From contig JANQOR010000023.1 in the NCBI GenBank assembly GCA_028285685.1, positions 245,111 through 309,110 on the forward strand: a DNA stretch of 64,000 nt. The letters are read 5' to 3'. Both the position numbers and the translations under genes were made by a program. Of the stretch, positions 34,250-43,713 are shown piece by piece. Under the pieces are notes generated by a model, which had not been told where the DNA came from, made no database searches, and saw only the letters and a program-made list of their open reading frames with translations. The stretch is from Cyclobacteriaceae bacterium (lineage in GTDB: Bacteria; Bacteroidota; Bacteroidia; Cytophagales; Cyclobacteriaceae). Within the stretch, counting starts at the first letter, position 1; every line of letters begins with the position of its first letter.

Positions 34250-35083
34250 ATGAAGAACTTATTCATTGTCCTCCACCTTGTCTTATCCTCCACGGGACTC
34301 ATTCCAGCCAGAGCGCAAAGTAGAAACCAACCTTCTAAGCTCCATATGTATGTATTCGATGTTGGGGACATAAAAGTATTTGATATTTCCAACTGGAGTC
34401 CAGGTGTGGATGTTGGGAAAAGTTCGAAGTTTGCTTGTCCAGCATATCTAATCAGACATCCCAAAGGTGATCTGATGTGGGATACTGGCCTTTCAGATGA
34501 TTTAGCAAACTCTCCGGAAGGAACCACCAACTCGCTCTTTACCGCGAAGTTGCCTAGAAAACTGTCAGAACAGTTGCAGGAGATAGGTGTAGATCCAAGA
34601 GGCGTGGATTATCTGGCAGTATCTCACCGGCACAGCGATCACATAGGTAATGCTAACTTATTTCTGAATGCTACATTGATCGTGCAACAGGAAGAATATA
34701 CCGCCTTGTTCGAAGGAGACAAAGTTTTATCGTTAGTGGATTCCTTGAAATCAAATAAAGCAATAAAACTCACAGGAGACCTGGATGTATTCGGAGATGG
34801 CACGGTAATCATCAAACGAGCTCCGGGACATACAGCAGGTCACCAGACACTTTTCGTAGACTTACCTGAAACAGGCCCCGTCGTATTGTCAGGAGACTTG
34901 TATCATTTTGCCAAAAATCGAAGGATAGGAGGAGTTCCATCATTTAACTATAACAAAGAAATGACGCTTAGGTCGATGGAATTAATGGAGGAATTTATTA
35001 AGAATAAAGGTGCAATACTTTGGATTCAGCACGACCCAGACCAAAAGAAGACCATTCCTTTATCACCCAACATAGTTAGGTAG
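34250..35083 (+). CDS. Exported metallo-beta-lactamase-fold hydrolase, AHL-lactonase-like
   Basis: A 277-residue protein with a signal peptide (about 1-22, ARAQ). Complete MBL zinc motif: His126, His128, Asp130, His131 (SHRHSDHIGN), His194 (APGHTAGH) and Asp216 (LSGDLYH). The order and spacing fit the lactonase-like MBL group that opens acyl-homoserine lactones; no LuxI/LuxR is present, so other lactones or esters are equally likely. A single gene, possibly expressed from a promoter in the gap after repeat B. Confidence 0.85.
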   Translation: MKNLFIVLHLVLSSTGLIPARAQSRNQPSKLHMYVFDVGDIKVFDISNWSPGVDVGKSSKFACPAYLIRHPKGDLMWDTGLSDDLANSPEGTTNSLFTAKLPRKLSEQLQEIGVDPRGVDYLAVSHRHSDHIGNANLFLNATLIVQQEEYTALFEGDKVLSLVDSLKSNKAIKLTGDLDVFGDGTVIIKRAPGHTAGHQTLFVDLPETGPVVLSGDLYHFAKNRRIGGVPSFNYNKEMTLRSMELMEEFIKNKGAILWIQHDPDQKKTIPLSPNIVR

Positions 35084-35374
35084 GGTTAAGGACGTGACGG
35101 ATGGGCCGTCTATCTATTAAAAGCCATTTTAACTTAAAAGGCGCTAGGCTACCCTTTTTATTTTAAATCATTCACTGAGTTTGATACCATTAACTTTGAT
35201 TGAAATGTACAGGTTAACGCATGAGAGCTAACTCTGCAGTTTAATCAATCGGCTATGTATTAAAACAAAGTCTCCAAACCCTACGTCATCTAGAAGACGA
35301 AAAAGCCTGAAGAGTAGACCCTTGAAAGATGATTTGATATCTTGGTAGATTATTTATCGAACAAGAAAACAAAC

Positions 35375-35950
35375 ATGAAAAAATTCACTTTACTATCATT
35401 GCTATGTACGCTGATCATTGGTGCCACATATGCACAAGAGTTCCCGAAAGTAGATGCCAGCCCTATGGATGCTGCATACTTTCCGCCAAGAGCGGCTTTC
35501 AGGGGATTTGCTAAAACTGAGGAAGAGAAAAAAGCCCAGATTCCTAAAATCAAAGTCGTTTACTCAAGACCACAGAAAAAGGGAAGAACCATCTTCGGTG
35601 ACTTGCAGAAGTATGGGGAGATGTGGCGAGTTGGAGCTAATGAATCTACTCAAATCACTTTCTTCGGTGACGCAACGGTGGGAGGGACCACCTTAAAGGC
35701 AGGGCGTTATACGCTTTATGCAATTCCAAACGAATCTGAATGGGAAATATTTGTCAGCAGTGATTTAGATGGATGGGGTCATTTTGGATTTAAGAAAGAC
35801 GAAAGCACTGTTGCAAGTGTTAAAGTTCCGACGGAAAAGACTTCTTCTACTGTTGAGGCACTTGGAATTTTCTTTGAAGAATCTGACAATGGTGCCAATA
35901 TGATCATTGGTTGGGAGGACACCATGGTCAGAGTTCCTATTGGAATTTGA
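35375..35950 (+). CDS. DUF2911 exported protein
   Basis: A 191-residue protein from the ATG at 35375, with a signal peptide MKKFTLLSLLCTLIIGATYAQ. It has DUF2911 hallmarks: VVYSRPQKKGRTIFGDL, MWRVGANESTQITFFGDATVGGTTLKAGRYTLYAIP in pieces, and a WGFGF-like segment (WGHFGF). The domain is widespread in Bacteroidota and its function is unknown. A strong terminator follows. Confidence 0.92.
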   Translation: MKKFTLLSLLCTLIIGATYAQEFPKVDASPMDAAYFPPRAAFRGFAKTEEEKKAQIPKIKVVYSRPQKKGRTIFGDLQKYGEMWRVGANESTQITFFGDATVGGTTLKAGRYTLYAIPNESEWEIFVSSDLDGWGHFGFKKDESTVASVKVPTEKTSSTVEALGIFFEESDNGANMIIGWEDTMVRVPIGI

Positions 35951-35975
35951 GCATTATCTGTGAATTGAAAATATT

Positions 35976-36007
35976 AAGGCCTCGGTACGCATCCAGGCCT
36001 TTTTTAT
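35976..36007 (+). terminator. Rho-independent terminator of the DUF2911 gene
   Basis: Arms AAGGCCT (35976-35982) and AGGCCTT (35995-36001) with a 12-base loop, followed by TTTTTATT. It also lies near the end of the opposing sialidase-like gene. Confidence 0.8.
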
Positions 36008-36068
36008 TGAGTTATTCCCTAAGCTAACTCAGACATATTGTTCATCTATCAAGTTTAATGGCGTACTA

Positions 36069-37313
36069 CTATTTCGTTTTAGACAGTTTCCACCACGTAA
36101 AGCCGAGACGATTATCGGAGTAATTTTGGATGGTGGTAACCATGCCATAGTCTCCGTTTGATAATTGCATGATTGGGAAGTATTCACCACCATCTCCTAA
36201 ATCATCACCACCTCTCCGCATCTTGATGTCCGTAAGCGTTAGTGGCTCAAGCTCTGAGAGATAGGCTTGTTCCCCTTGGATAATAGCTATCCCGGCGTGG
36301 TGGGTGAGCTCGTTTCCATTGCCTGAGATCCAGGTACAGCTTATCTCACCGTTAGCCACGTTCAAATAAGGGTAATAGATAAGCTTTTGGGAATGGGTGA
36401 GGGGAAATGTCTTCCAATCCTTTCCGTCGTTGTATGATACACTGAGATTCAGCTGCTTGCCCTCACTCCAGAGGTAATACAAATTCCCTTTTTCATCCCA
36501 TTCAATTGGCTCCACCCAGCGAGGGGTACCTTGACCGAATACGCTGCTCCAATCTCTTTCACCAGGCAGCTCTACTTCATTCCAGGTAGAGCCGTAATCC
36601 ATACTTAGGATGAGTAGGTCCAACCCTTCATCAAATACAAATCCTGATGCGGAAGACGGACTTACCCTCACAGCAATTTTGCCATTTGGACCCGCAGCCA
36701 AGTGACTGGAACCACCTTTCGAAGAGATCGCCCGTCGCTGACTCCAGGTTTTTCCTAGGTCATTGCTTGATACGTAGTGAACACCTTTGCCATCGTTCCA
36801 GATCACATGAGCTGATCCATCAGAGGCAATTTCGATCCAGGGTCTGTCGTCATAGTCATTCTGTGACAGGTACGTCCACTCCCAACTGGATCCTTCATCT
36901 TGACTGATGCCTACAGCTATGTGTTCGCCCTTCATCGACGACCAATCAAATCCGGTAGTGTCTGCTGGAACGGTTGTGTAGCGCATGGTCAGAAAATAGA
37001 TATTCCCTTCCTCATCGATCACAAGGTCTACGTCGGAGTTACCGTCGGCTCCTTGGTCTTTGGATCCAACATCCACGGTTGTCCAGGTTTTGCCGGAATC
37101 TGTACTTTTCCAAAGCTGTGGACTTTCAGTGGTATTCTTATACCCGGTCACGTACAAGTCACCATTGGGATGTTCAGCTAACATGGGCTCCCTTGCCAGG
37201 CTCCCGAGCTGATCTACTTTTTCTTCGATAATTAGTTTTTCTTCGAAGGCTTGCTCCGGTGTGCAGCCAACGCAAATAGCCAACAGAAGTAAGAGGTGAG
37301 CAATTTGTTTCAT
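36069..37313 (-). CDS. Sialidase-like BNR-repeat lipoprotein
   Basis: A 414-residue protein from the ATG at 37313, with lipobox AICVGC. It has several Asp-box-like turns (SxDxGxTW pattern: STDSGKTW, SQDEGSSW, SNDLGKTW, SMDYGSTW, SYNDGKDW), typical of six-bladed sialidase-like propellers. The catalytic Arg triad and Tyr of true sialidases could not be confirmed, so it may bind rather than cleave glycans. Convergent with the DUF2911 gene; upstream is another exported hydrolase gene. Confidence 0.82.
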   Translation of the reverse strand: MKQIAHLLLLLAICVGCTPEQAFEEKLIIEEKVDQLGSLAREPMLAEHPNGDLYVTGYKNTTESPQLWKSTDSGKTWTTVDVGSKDQGADGNSDVDLVIDEEGNIYFLTMRYTTVPADTTGFDWSSMKGEHIAVGISQDEGSSWEWTYLSQNDYDDRPWIEIASDGSAHVIWNDGKGVHYVSSNDLGKTWSQRRAISSKGGSSHLAAGPNGKIAVRVSPSSASGFVFDEGLDLLILSMDYGSTWNEVELPGERDWSSVFGQGTPRWVEPIEWDEKGNLYYLWSEGKQLNLSVSYNDGKDWKTFPLTHSQKLIYYPYLNVANGEISCTWISGNGNELTHHAGIAIIQGEQAYLSELEPLTLTDIKMRRGGDDLGDGGEYFPIMQLSNGDYGMVTTIQNYSDNRLGFTWWKLSKTK

Positions 37314-37407
37314 TTCGCAAGATTTTTGAGTGGTATAAACCAATGGTTTGTCCCTTAAGTTATTCAATATGTTGAATTACAGCATCTAAGGTCCGACGGA
37401 CAGAAAA

Positions 37408-38589
37408 TTAGAATTCAAGGTCAAAGTAATCTTCGAGTAACTCTCTCAACTTGCCACGTGTGGATCCCCCTCGCGACTGGGTAAAATATAAAACTGACAA
37501 TCCGCTATCCCGATCTGCCATTACCCAGGTACCATCAGAGCCGCCGTGCCCAAACACAGCGGATTTCGAGTTTTTATCATCATCGTATGAATAAAGACTC
37601 CATTGAAAACCATAGGAATCATTCACAGCCGATCCCTGCAGAGCTTCTTTGATTGTTTCTTCTTTCAAATAACGCTTACCCTCAAATGTCCCGCCATTTG
37701 CCCACATCCTTAGAAATTTGCTATAATCCGAAATAGTTGAGTACATGCCTCCGCTCCCGCGAAAAAAGTGATGAGTCTGCGGCTGTGAATTCGACCAATA
37801 TCTTCGAAAACCACCGCCCCTCAATCTGTACGTACAACTGATCTTATTGCGGTCCGGGTAGTCATTGGGTAGGTTACATAGGGTATGTGACATGCCAAGC
37901 GGTTCAATGATCCGTTGCCGGATAAAATCCTCTACCGGCATTCCGGCAACTTTGGCAACAAGGTGCGCTAAGGTAGATGTGCCTGGATCACTATACCGAT
38001 ATTTAGTGCCTGGCGTATAAACAGGACCCAGTTCACCCACTCTGTCTACATACTCCTCGAGGTTTTTAAAGTCTCTGGATGACCGCACATACCCTTCATA
38101 TCCCAGGTCCTCAATCCCACTCGTATGCGTTAGCAGCTGACGGATCGTAATCGCCCCAGATGATGAATTAGCGAAACTTGGTAAATAAGTTGAAACCGGC
38201 TTGTCAATGGCTATTTTACCCTCCTCGGCCAACATTAGTATGCAGGTACCGACGATTGGTTTTGTCATTGATCGAATCCGGCAAATGGTATTTTTTTGAA
38301 AGGGGATATTTTCTTCCCTGTTCATCCACCCGACGGTGTGGTGTATTAACGTATCACCAGATTTCAGGATGAGAAGTTCACCTCCAACGAGGTCTTCATC
38401 TTCCCACCATGTCTCCATACTTTTCCTTAACTCCGCCTTTTCTTCATCCGTCAGAAGAATCTCTGCATTCAGTTGTTGACCACTTGTGGAAGCACAACAT
38501 ATTGAACAAAGGACTAATATGAAGCCGTAAACGTTTACTCTCACGGATATTAATTTAATGAAAAGAGGACAAATGAAGAGACATAGCAA
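37408..38589 (-). CDS. Beta-lactamase-family serine hydrolase, exported
   Basis: About 393 residues with SxxK at Ser107-Lys110 (SMTK), YSD near 195, and HGG near 345. The best N-terminal signal peptide starts at a GTG at 38541 (VNVYGFILVLCSICCASTSG), which would shorten the product by 16 residues; the ATG at 38589 is the only ATG start. Role likely in periplasmic ester or peptide hydrolysis. Divergent from the frameshifted membrane gene with 47 bases between. Confidence 0.85.
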   Translation of the reverse strand: MLCLFICPLFIKLISVRVNVYGFILVLCSICCASTSGQQLNAEILLTDEEKAELRKSMETWWEDEDLVGGELLILKSGDTLIHHTVGWMNREENIPFQKNTICRIRSMTKPIVGTCILMLAEEGKIAIDKPVSTYLPSFANSSSGAITIRQLLTHTSGIEDLGYEGYVRSSRDFKNLEEYVDRVGELGPVYTPGTKYRYSDPGTSTLAHLVAKVAGMPVEDFIRQRIIEPLGMSHTLCNLPNDYPDRNKISCTYRLRGGGFRRYWSNSQPQTHHFFRGSGGMYSTISDYSKFLRMWANGGTFEGKRYLKEETIKEALQGSAVNDSYGFQWSLYSYDDDKNSKSAVFGHGGSDGTWVMADRDSGLSVLYFTQSRGGSTRGKLRELLEDYFDLEF

Positions 38590-38636
38590 ATCATCATCTA
38601 ATTAAATTGTGAATGTTGATTTTGTAAATTAGAGCA

Positions 38637-39070
38637 ATGAAGATGGTCGCTCTTCTTACTAAGCTTATTGCCCTCACGGTGGGCTCAATACTGATCCTTA
38701 GTTTTATCACCTTTTTGATTATTCCATCGGAATTTTCAAATAATGGATACATTAGAATAGCAAATTCCCTGGACCTGTTTGTTTACATAATGTTTCTTGC
38801 CGGCTGGGTTTTTTGGCGTTTACACTTTTGTATCATTTTTTCATATCAAGACTTAGACTTTTCCGTGACAACAGAAGCTTCAGGATTTCAAGCCTGGTTG
38901 TTTTGAGCTTTCTAATTACTATTGGATTAACTGTACTGGATGGAGGTCTGAAAAATGACATTGAGCTCTTCTCAACCCTTTTCTTCAAATATTCAGCAGT
39001 CCTCACAACAACAGGCTGTGTCTACTATTATTTTCACAGGACCTTGTTTAAACGAGGAACTGGAAAATGA
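38637..39070 (+). pseudogene. Small membrane protein split by a frameshift
   Basis: Frame 1 (from 38637) gives four residues before a membrane helix and continues to MFLAGWVFW at a run of six T (38809-38814), where it drifts to a non-hydrophobic tail ending near 38906. In frame +1 the same run opens into FLAFTLLYHFFISRLRLF and on to TM helices ending at 39070. A seventh T would restore one roughly 144-residue, four-helix protein. It may be a disrupted gene, a sequencing error, or programmed frameshifting on the T-run. Confidence 0.65.
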
Positions 39071-39197
39071 TAAGTTTTCTCTTCCTTGGGATCACCGCAG
39101 TTGATATGCAAATGAAAAACTGTCGAATGATCGCTCTATTACCTGTCTATAGATGCAGAAATACAAACAAGTTCCAGTTAGTGAACAGGAACTATGC

Positions 39198-40508
39198 TCA
39201 TTTTAAAGCAACCGCCTCAAGGAAATAGTCATAATCCTGATTGACACGTTGGGCATACTGAATTGCAACGGAGGACACAAATTTGCAGAAGTCCTTTTCT
39301 TGACCCTTGGTAAGTTCCTTCATTTTTTTTGGCATTTCGTGAGCCTCACCATTTAGAATAAAACTGGCTCTCTTATGCCGACAAGCTAAGATCGTTCCCC
39401 ATATTTCTGCCATAAAGCAAAGAGCCTCTGCCGTATCGAGCTTTTGGGTGGGAAAATCTGATTTGTAGGGCGATCGCTCCTTCACTGAAAATTCTTTTTC
39501 TCCCAGGCTCAACCAGCCTAAATATTTGTCCGGGTGCTCAGCCAAAGCAAATGTTGCAATAGCATGTCTTTCACCTTCATGTGGATACAACCGATCATAC
39601 TCTTCTTTCTCACTTTTATTCATGTGCCGGTAGAGAGGAGGTTTTCCTTGCTCTTTTACATCCAGAATTACATCGTCATCATGAGCATCCGTATCTCCTT
39701 CTATAAGTATATAGTAACGATCTGAACCCAAAGAACCCGTTCCCGATTTGACTCTCCTCGAAATGTCTTTGATCTGAAAATGTGTAGGCGCATCGCCAAA
39801 CTCAAAGTTGATGCTTGATTGATAGTTTGTGAATGCCTCAGAAATAGTTTCAAATTCGTCATTTCCGAGTGCTGCTAGGCGATCGTTTGCTAAATCAAAT
39901 TTTCGTTCTCCGTTTTCAGCCACCGTCCATTTATTAAGCATTTTGAGGCGACTCTTTTTCTTTTCTACCTTTTTCAAGAAGCGCTTCAGCAGTTTTTTGG
40001 AAGTCTTCCGTGTGTAGTGAACCTCTTCATCTGCTTCACCAGGTTTGTAAGAAATAATCTCTTTCAGATAAGATTCAGCAAAAGTCTTTAACGCTTTTTT
40101 TTCGGCTACTTCACCAAAGACACCATTCTCCCGGCAATCAAGCAAGATGCTGATGGCCATTCGCCAGAGATCAAATTGATAATCAGCTACAATCGAATCA
40201 TCAAAATCATCCATGCAAAAGATTGCTTCTCCATGGTGGTTGGAGTATGCACCATAGTTGTAGATGTGTGCGTCACCGTTTATCCAGGTCAAAGTTTCAG
40301 CAGTCCCTCCGAAAAAACTAATCCGCCAATCATTGTAAAAGTCTTCCCAGTAAAGGTGATTGGAGCCACGATAAAAGGCATAGGGTGAAGCAGCCATCTT
40401 TTCAAATTTCTGTGTACGGTGCTCACTCGCTATGTCCTGATTGTTGATGCTCAGTTCATGACGGATTTGTTCAAAGCGATTATGGAGGAGAAGCTTTCGT
40501 GTAGGCAT
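39198..40508 (-). CDS. DUF2252 family protein
   Basis: A 436-residue cytoplasmic protein with kinase-like DUF2252 features: FYRGSNHLYWEDF near 45, TWINGDAHIYNYG near 95, and a DDFDDS segment near 120, followed by DLWRMAISI. The family has unknown function; phosphotransferase-like nucleotide chemistry is suspected from the GDxHxxN motif. It is monocistronic with an inverted repeat in the upstream gap. Confidence 0.88.
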   Translation of the reverse strand: MPTRKLLLHNRFEQIRHELSINNQDIASEHRTQKFEKMAASPYAFYRGSNHLYWEDFYNDWRISFFGGTAETLTWINGDAHIYNYGAYSNHHGEAIFCMDDFDDSIVADYQFDLWRMAISILLDCRENGVFGEVAEKKALKTFAESYLKEIISYKPGEADEEVHYTRKTSKKLLKRFLKKVEKKKSRLKMLNKWTVAENGERKFDLANDRLAALGNDEFETISEAFTNYQSSINFEFGDAPTHFQIKDISRRVKSGTGSLGSDRYYILIEGDTDAHDDDVILDVKEQGKPPLYRHMNKSEKEEYDRLYPHEGERHAIATFALAEHPDKYLGWLSLGEKEFSVKERSPYKSDFPTQKLDTAEALCFMAEIWGTILACRHKRASFILNGEAHEMPKKMKELTKGQEKDFCKFVSSVAIQYAQRVNQDYDYFLEAVALK

Positions 40509-40534
40509 AAAAGTAAGTTAGGTTCGGACAGTGT

Positions 40535-40582
40535 AACCCACTTCATAGTCGACTTGATAGCATAGAAGCAGTGATGTGGGTT
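40535..40582. repeat. Long-looped inverted repeat between DUF2252 and S41 genes
   Basis: AACCCACTTCA (40535-40545) is mirrored by TGATGTGGGTT (40572-40582), 10 of 11 pairs matching, with a 26-base spacer. It lies 27 bases upstream of the DUF2252 start, within the 360-base gap 40509-40868; the rest of that gap holds no other clear element. Could be an operator or hairpin. Confidence 0.4.
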
Positions 40583-40868
40583 GAACACAATTTAAGCTAT
40601 TTTCCGACTCTGATCAAACGTTTTCATCAAACGAAACAAAGTAGATTTCCTCATATCTGTCTTAAGAACAGTAGACTTTCCTGATGTTCAAATCTCCTTT
40701 TCCGTTTCTAGTATTTGTACCACTACTCATTCATCAGAGATTCTTGCACTTGTCTTCCAAAATGAAAATTATGCAACCAATTTGATTTCTTTCACGTTTT
40801 CTACAACAAATAGAAATCCAACCAGGAATCCAATAGAAAAGAAGGTATTTATAAGACTAAAAAGTATT

Positions 40869-42584
40869 ATGGAATCAAGTAGGAAACTCATTTTTGTTCA
40901 TTGTCTCCTTGTTTTTTTATCAGTGAAACTTTGCGCTCAATCGGCAAGCGAGCAGTCCCCCTTTTCACCGGTTGACTTCTATTTACAAGCTCAGGAGGTG
41001 AGCAGATTAATGGACGAAAATGAGCACAGACAGGCAGAAACTGCATTAATCGAACTAGTCAACGTAGATCCCAATAATGGAAGCTTGTGGAACCTTCTGG
41101 CTATCTGCAGGATGCATCTGGGTAACTATGAGGCTGCGATTCCAGCATACCAATCAGCAATGAGCTTGGGCTACTATCAACCTGGGGCGGGAGAGGCTAG
41201 GTTGTCAAGGACATATTTTGCATTAGGAAATCAGGAAACCGGCTTTGAATGGCTGAAAAAATGTATGAGCGCTGGTTACAGATACAAAGGGGCGATCTTA
41301 AGAGACACGGCATTTGCGGATTTGCTCAAGAGCGATCGATTCAAAACAATTCTTGATTTGCAACGAATCAAATACAAATCAAGAGAAGAGGGATGGTTGG
41401 CAGACATTTCACAACTTGTCAATGAAATCAAGCGAGTTCACTACTACTACAGAAATGTGGAGTTGCCATCTGACTTTCAAGACACGATTGAAAGACTTAC
41501 CAATAGTTTGCAAGACCTTTCGGATAGCGAAGTAGTGATAGAAATACAAAAAGCCTTGGCCCTTATAGGAGATGGCCACACCCTCATTTATCCTTTTGGG
41601 ATGAATGAAGGTCAGCTTGCTCATCATCCGATCATTACTTATATGTTTTCCGATGGTCTTTTCATCATTGACGGTGGTAAAAAGTACGATGATCATATAG
41701 GAAAAGAAGTAATTAAGGTCGGTGGAAAGCCAGTCACTGAAATTCTCGAGAATCTGAAATCATATGTTAGTGCTGACAATCCGTCTGAATTCAAATGGGT
41801 GGCTCCTATGTACTTAATGTTTACGAACTACCTCGCTGCTTCCGGGGCCACTCTTTCCGAGAAATCGCTGGAGATAACATTGAGAGACGAAGCAGGAAGC
41901 GAGAGTACCATTGAGGTTGACATTAGCAGGAAGGCATTTAATCCCGCAAATGCCCCGGTTCGGCTTTCGGAAAACAAGCTCAACAACAAAACATCCCCTT
42001 TATCAATAACAAGAAATAATGAAGCGTTTTGGTTAAAGTCTTATGACCAATCCAAGTTGATGTACACACAGATAAACGAAATTCAAAATACCAAAGAAGA
42101 AAGTCTAAGCGCTTTTTCGTTGCGATTGAAGGATTCGCTCGCACGCACGGATTCTGAATACTTGGTTTTCGATTTAAGATATAATAATGGCGGAAATGCT
42201 CGATTCATACCGCCGCTGTTGAAAACTGCAATATGGTTTGAATCCGAGAAAAATGGGACGATCTTCGTTGTGATGGGCAGAAACACATTTTCAGCCGCCC
42301 AGACTCTACTGAATCGTTTCGAGCGATTCACCGATGCAACCTTTTTGGGAGAACCAAGTGGTTCAAGACCAAATAGGTTTGGGAACGAAATGCAGTTTAG
42401 ACTAAACTACAGCGGTCTCATGGGAACTATCGCGACTGGATACAATCAGGGATGGACTTCTCGAGATCGTAGAATTTGGATCGCTCCTGAAATTCCTGTG
42501 AGTCTCAAGTCTAGTGACTATTTCGCTGGGATTGATCCTGTGATGGAGGTCATTCGTCAGGTCGTGAGTCTGTCGAACCAGTAG
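40869..42584 (+). CDS. S41-type peptidase with TPR, exported
   Basis: A 571-residue product from the ATG at 40869, signal peptide FLSVKLCAQ. A TPR pair (about 40-130; SLWNLLAICRMHLGNYEAAIPAYQSAMSLG in pieces) precedes an S41-like (C-terminal processing) peptidase domain: DLRYNNGGN near 450 and VMGRNTFSAAQTL near 487 with Ser in the FSAA turn as in tail-specific proteases. A PDZ segment is not obvious. Predicted to act in the periplasm; substrate unknown. Confidence 0.83.
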   Translation: MESSRKLIFVHCLLVFLSVKLCAQSASEQSPFSPVDFYLQAQEVSRLMDENEHRQAETALIELVNVDPNNGSLWNLLAICRMHLGNYEAAIPAYQSAMSLGYYQPGAGEARLSRTYFALGNQETGFEWLKKCMSAGYRYKGAILRDTAFADLLKSDRFKTILDLQRIKYKSREEGWLADISQLVNEIKRVHYYYRNVELPSDFQDTIERLTNSLQDLSDSEVVIEIQKALALIGDGHTLIYPFGMNEGQLAHHPIITYMFSDGLFIIDGGKKYDDHIGKEVIKVGGKPVTEILENLKSYVSADNPSEFKWVAPMYLMFTNYLAASGATLSEKSLEITLRDEAGSESTIEVDISRKAFNPANAPVRLSENKLNNKTSPLSITRNNEAFWLKSYDQSKLMYTQINEIQNTKEESLSAFSLRLKDSLARTDSEYLVFDLRYNNGGNARFIPPLLKTAIWFESEKNGTIFVVMGRNTFSAAQTLLNRFERFTDATFLGEPSGSRPNRFGNEMQFRLNYSGLMGTIATGYNQGWTSRDRRIWIAPEIPVSLKSSDYFAGIDPVMEVIRQVVSLSNQ

Positions 42585-42611
42585 CATTTTAAGAGCATGG
42601 TGAAAGCAAAA

Positions 42612-42631
42612 GTTGGTGTTATGAAACCAAC
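42612..42631 (+). terminator. Weak hairpin after the S41 gene
   Basis: Arms GTTGGT and ACCAAC with an eight-base loop, 27 bases after the stop. No T-run follows, so a terminator role is doubtful. Confidence 0.25.
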
Positions 42632-42792
42632 GATGATATAGGGGCCGGAGAAATCACTTCCAATCCTAGCATTAGCACTAAGACGAATCGGATAGCAATC
42701 ATTACTAACAATTCAATACAAGCCTTTGAGGAAGTGAATGCAATACAACCATTATGGTTGAAACATGAACTCATAGAAAACGAATAAAAAGT

Positions 42793-43215
42793 ATGAAAGA
42801 AAATAAAGCATGCATTATCCCAACAATGCGATATAAAAATGCCAGAACAGCTATTGACTGGCTATGTAATGCATTCGGATTTGAACCTCACCTTGTAGTT
42901 GATGGAGAAAATGATACAATTGCTCACGCACAATTGACTTATGGTAACTCCATGATTATGCTAGGTTCTGAAAAAGAAGACGAATATGGAAAACTGGTGA
43001 CAACGCCCGAAAGCATGAATGGAAGTAATACTCAGGCACCTTATGTCGTAGTCGATGAAATTGATGAACATTATCAAAGAGCCGTTGCTGCGGGAGCAAA
43101 AATTCTTGTAGAAATTAGAGACGAAGCGTACGGTGGACGTGGCTATACATGCAAGGATATTGAGGAATATGTATGGAACTTCGGTTCATACAACCCATGG
43201 GCTGAAAACGATTAA
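42793..43215 (+). CDS. VOC-family protein (PhnB/glyoxalase-like)
   Basis: A 140-residue single VOC unit: ACIIPTMRYKNARTAIDWLCNAFGFEP, SMIMLGSEKED and YVWNFGSYNPW endings fit the short VOC/3-demethylubiquinone methyltransferase-like family. Metal-ligand positions His-Glu are not complete in the visible motif. It is separated from the ArsR operon by about 170 bases and is probably independent. Confidence 0.82.
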   Translation: MKENKACIIPTMRYKNARTAIDWLCNAFGFEPHLVVDGENDTIAHAQLTYGNSMIMLGSEKEDEYGKLVTTPESMNGSNTQAPYVVVDEIDEHYQRAVAAGAKILVEIRDEAYGGRGYTCKDIEEYVWNFGSYNPWAEND

Positions 43216-43340
43216 AACCTTTTCTCTGCATAAAGAGAATATCCTGACTCAACATCCAAAATAATATCACTCCAAATAAGTCCTGCCGGCATGTGCTTGT
43301 ACGCATGCAATCCTGCAAATAGAAAAAAGTTAACATTTAA

Positions 43341-43356
43341 TTAGCATTTTCGCTAA
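43341..43356. promoter_or_regulatory. ArsR operon operator palindrome, site 1
   Basis: TTAGC-ATTTTC-GCTAA, a perfect inverted repeat 31 bases before the ArsR ATG. Confidence 0.6.
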
Positions 43357-43367
43357 ATGTTATTTTA

Positions 43368-43385
43368 TTTAGCAATTAAGCTAAA
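43368..43385. promoter_or_regulatory. ArsR operon operator palindrome, site 2
   Basis: TTTAGC-AATTAA-GCTAAA, same core as site 1 and one base before the ATG at 43387, so it would overlap the ribosome-binding region. Two equal palindromes 27 bp apart (centre to centre) strongly suggest autoregulation by the encoded ArsR protein. Confidence 0.65.
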
Positions 43386-43386
43386 T

Positions 43387-43698
43387 ATGAATAAGCAAAA
43401 TAACATAAAGAAGAGTTTGGCTGAGAAGGAGCTAGAGGATTTCGACCTGATATTCAAAGCACTTGCTCATCCGTCGAGACGGAACATCCTTATCGTTCTC
43501 CGATCCCGCGGTGGCACGATGACAGCAGGAGATATTGTGAGCAGGTTCTCATTTGCATGGCCAACGATGACCAGGCATCTGAAACAACTGGAAACAGCCA
43601 AGCTAATAACCGTGGATAAAAAAAGTCGGGAGCAGCATTACTCACTTAATTCAGTCCGAATGAAAGCGGTTATTGACAATTGGATGAAATGGTTTTAA
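43387..43698 (+). CDS. ArsR-family transcriptional regulator
   Basis: A 103-residue winged-helix protein (ATG at 43387; the longer frame from 43357 would put coding sequence across the operator). The HTH reads IFKALAHPSRRNILIVLRSRGG, TAGDIVSRFSFAWPTMTRHLKQLETAKLI. No Cys metal box is visible, so it is more likely an SdpR-like or metabolite-sensing member. It heads a three-gene operon (next gene 15 bases on). Confidence 0.88.
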   Translation: MNKQNNIKKSLAEKELEDFDLIFKALAHPSRRNILIVLRSRGGTMTAGDIVSRFSFAWPTMTRHLKQLETAKLITVDKKSREQHYSLNSVRMKAVIDNWMKWF

Positions 43699-43713
43699 TA
43701 AAAATGTAAGATT

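Noticed and set aside
43357-43386. Upstream start of the ArsR gene at 43357
   Set aside because: It would place coding sequence over the second operator palindrome and lacks an upstream ribosome-binding site; the ATG at 43387 fits.
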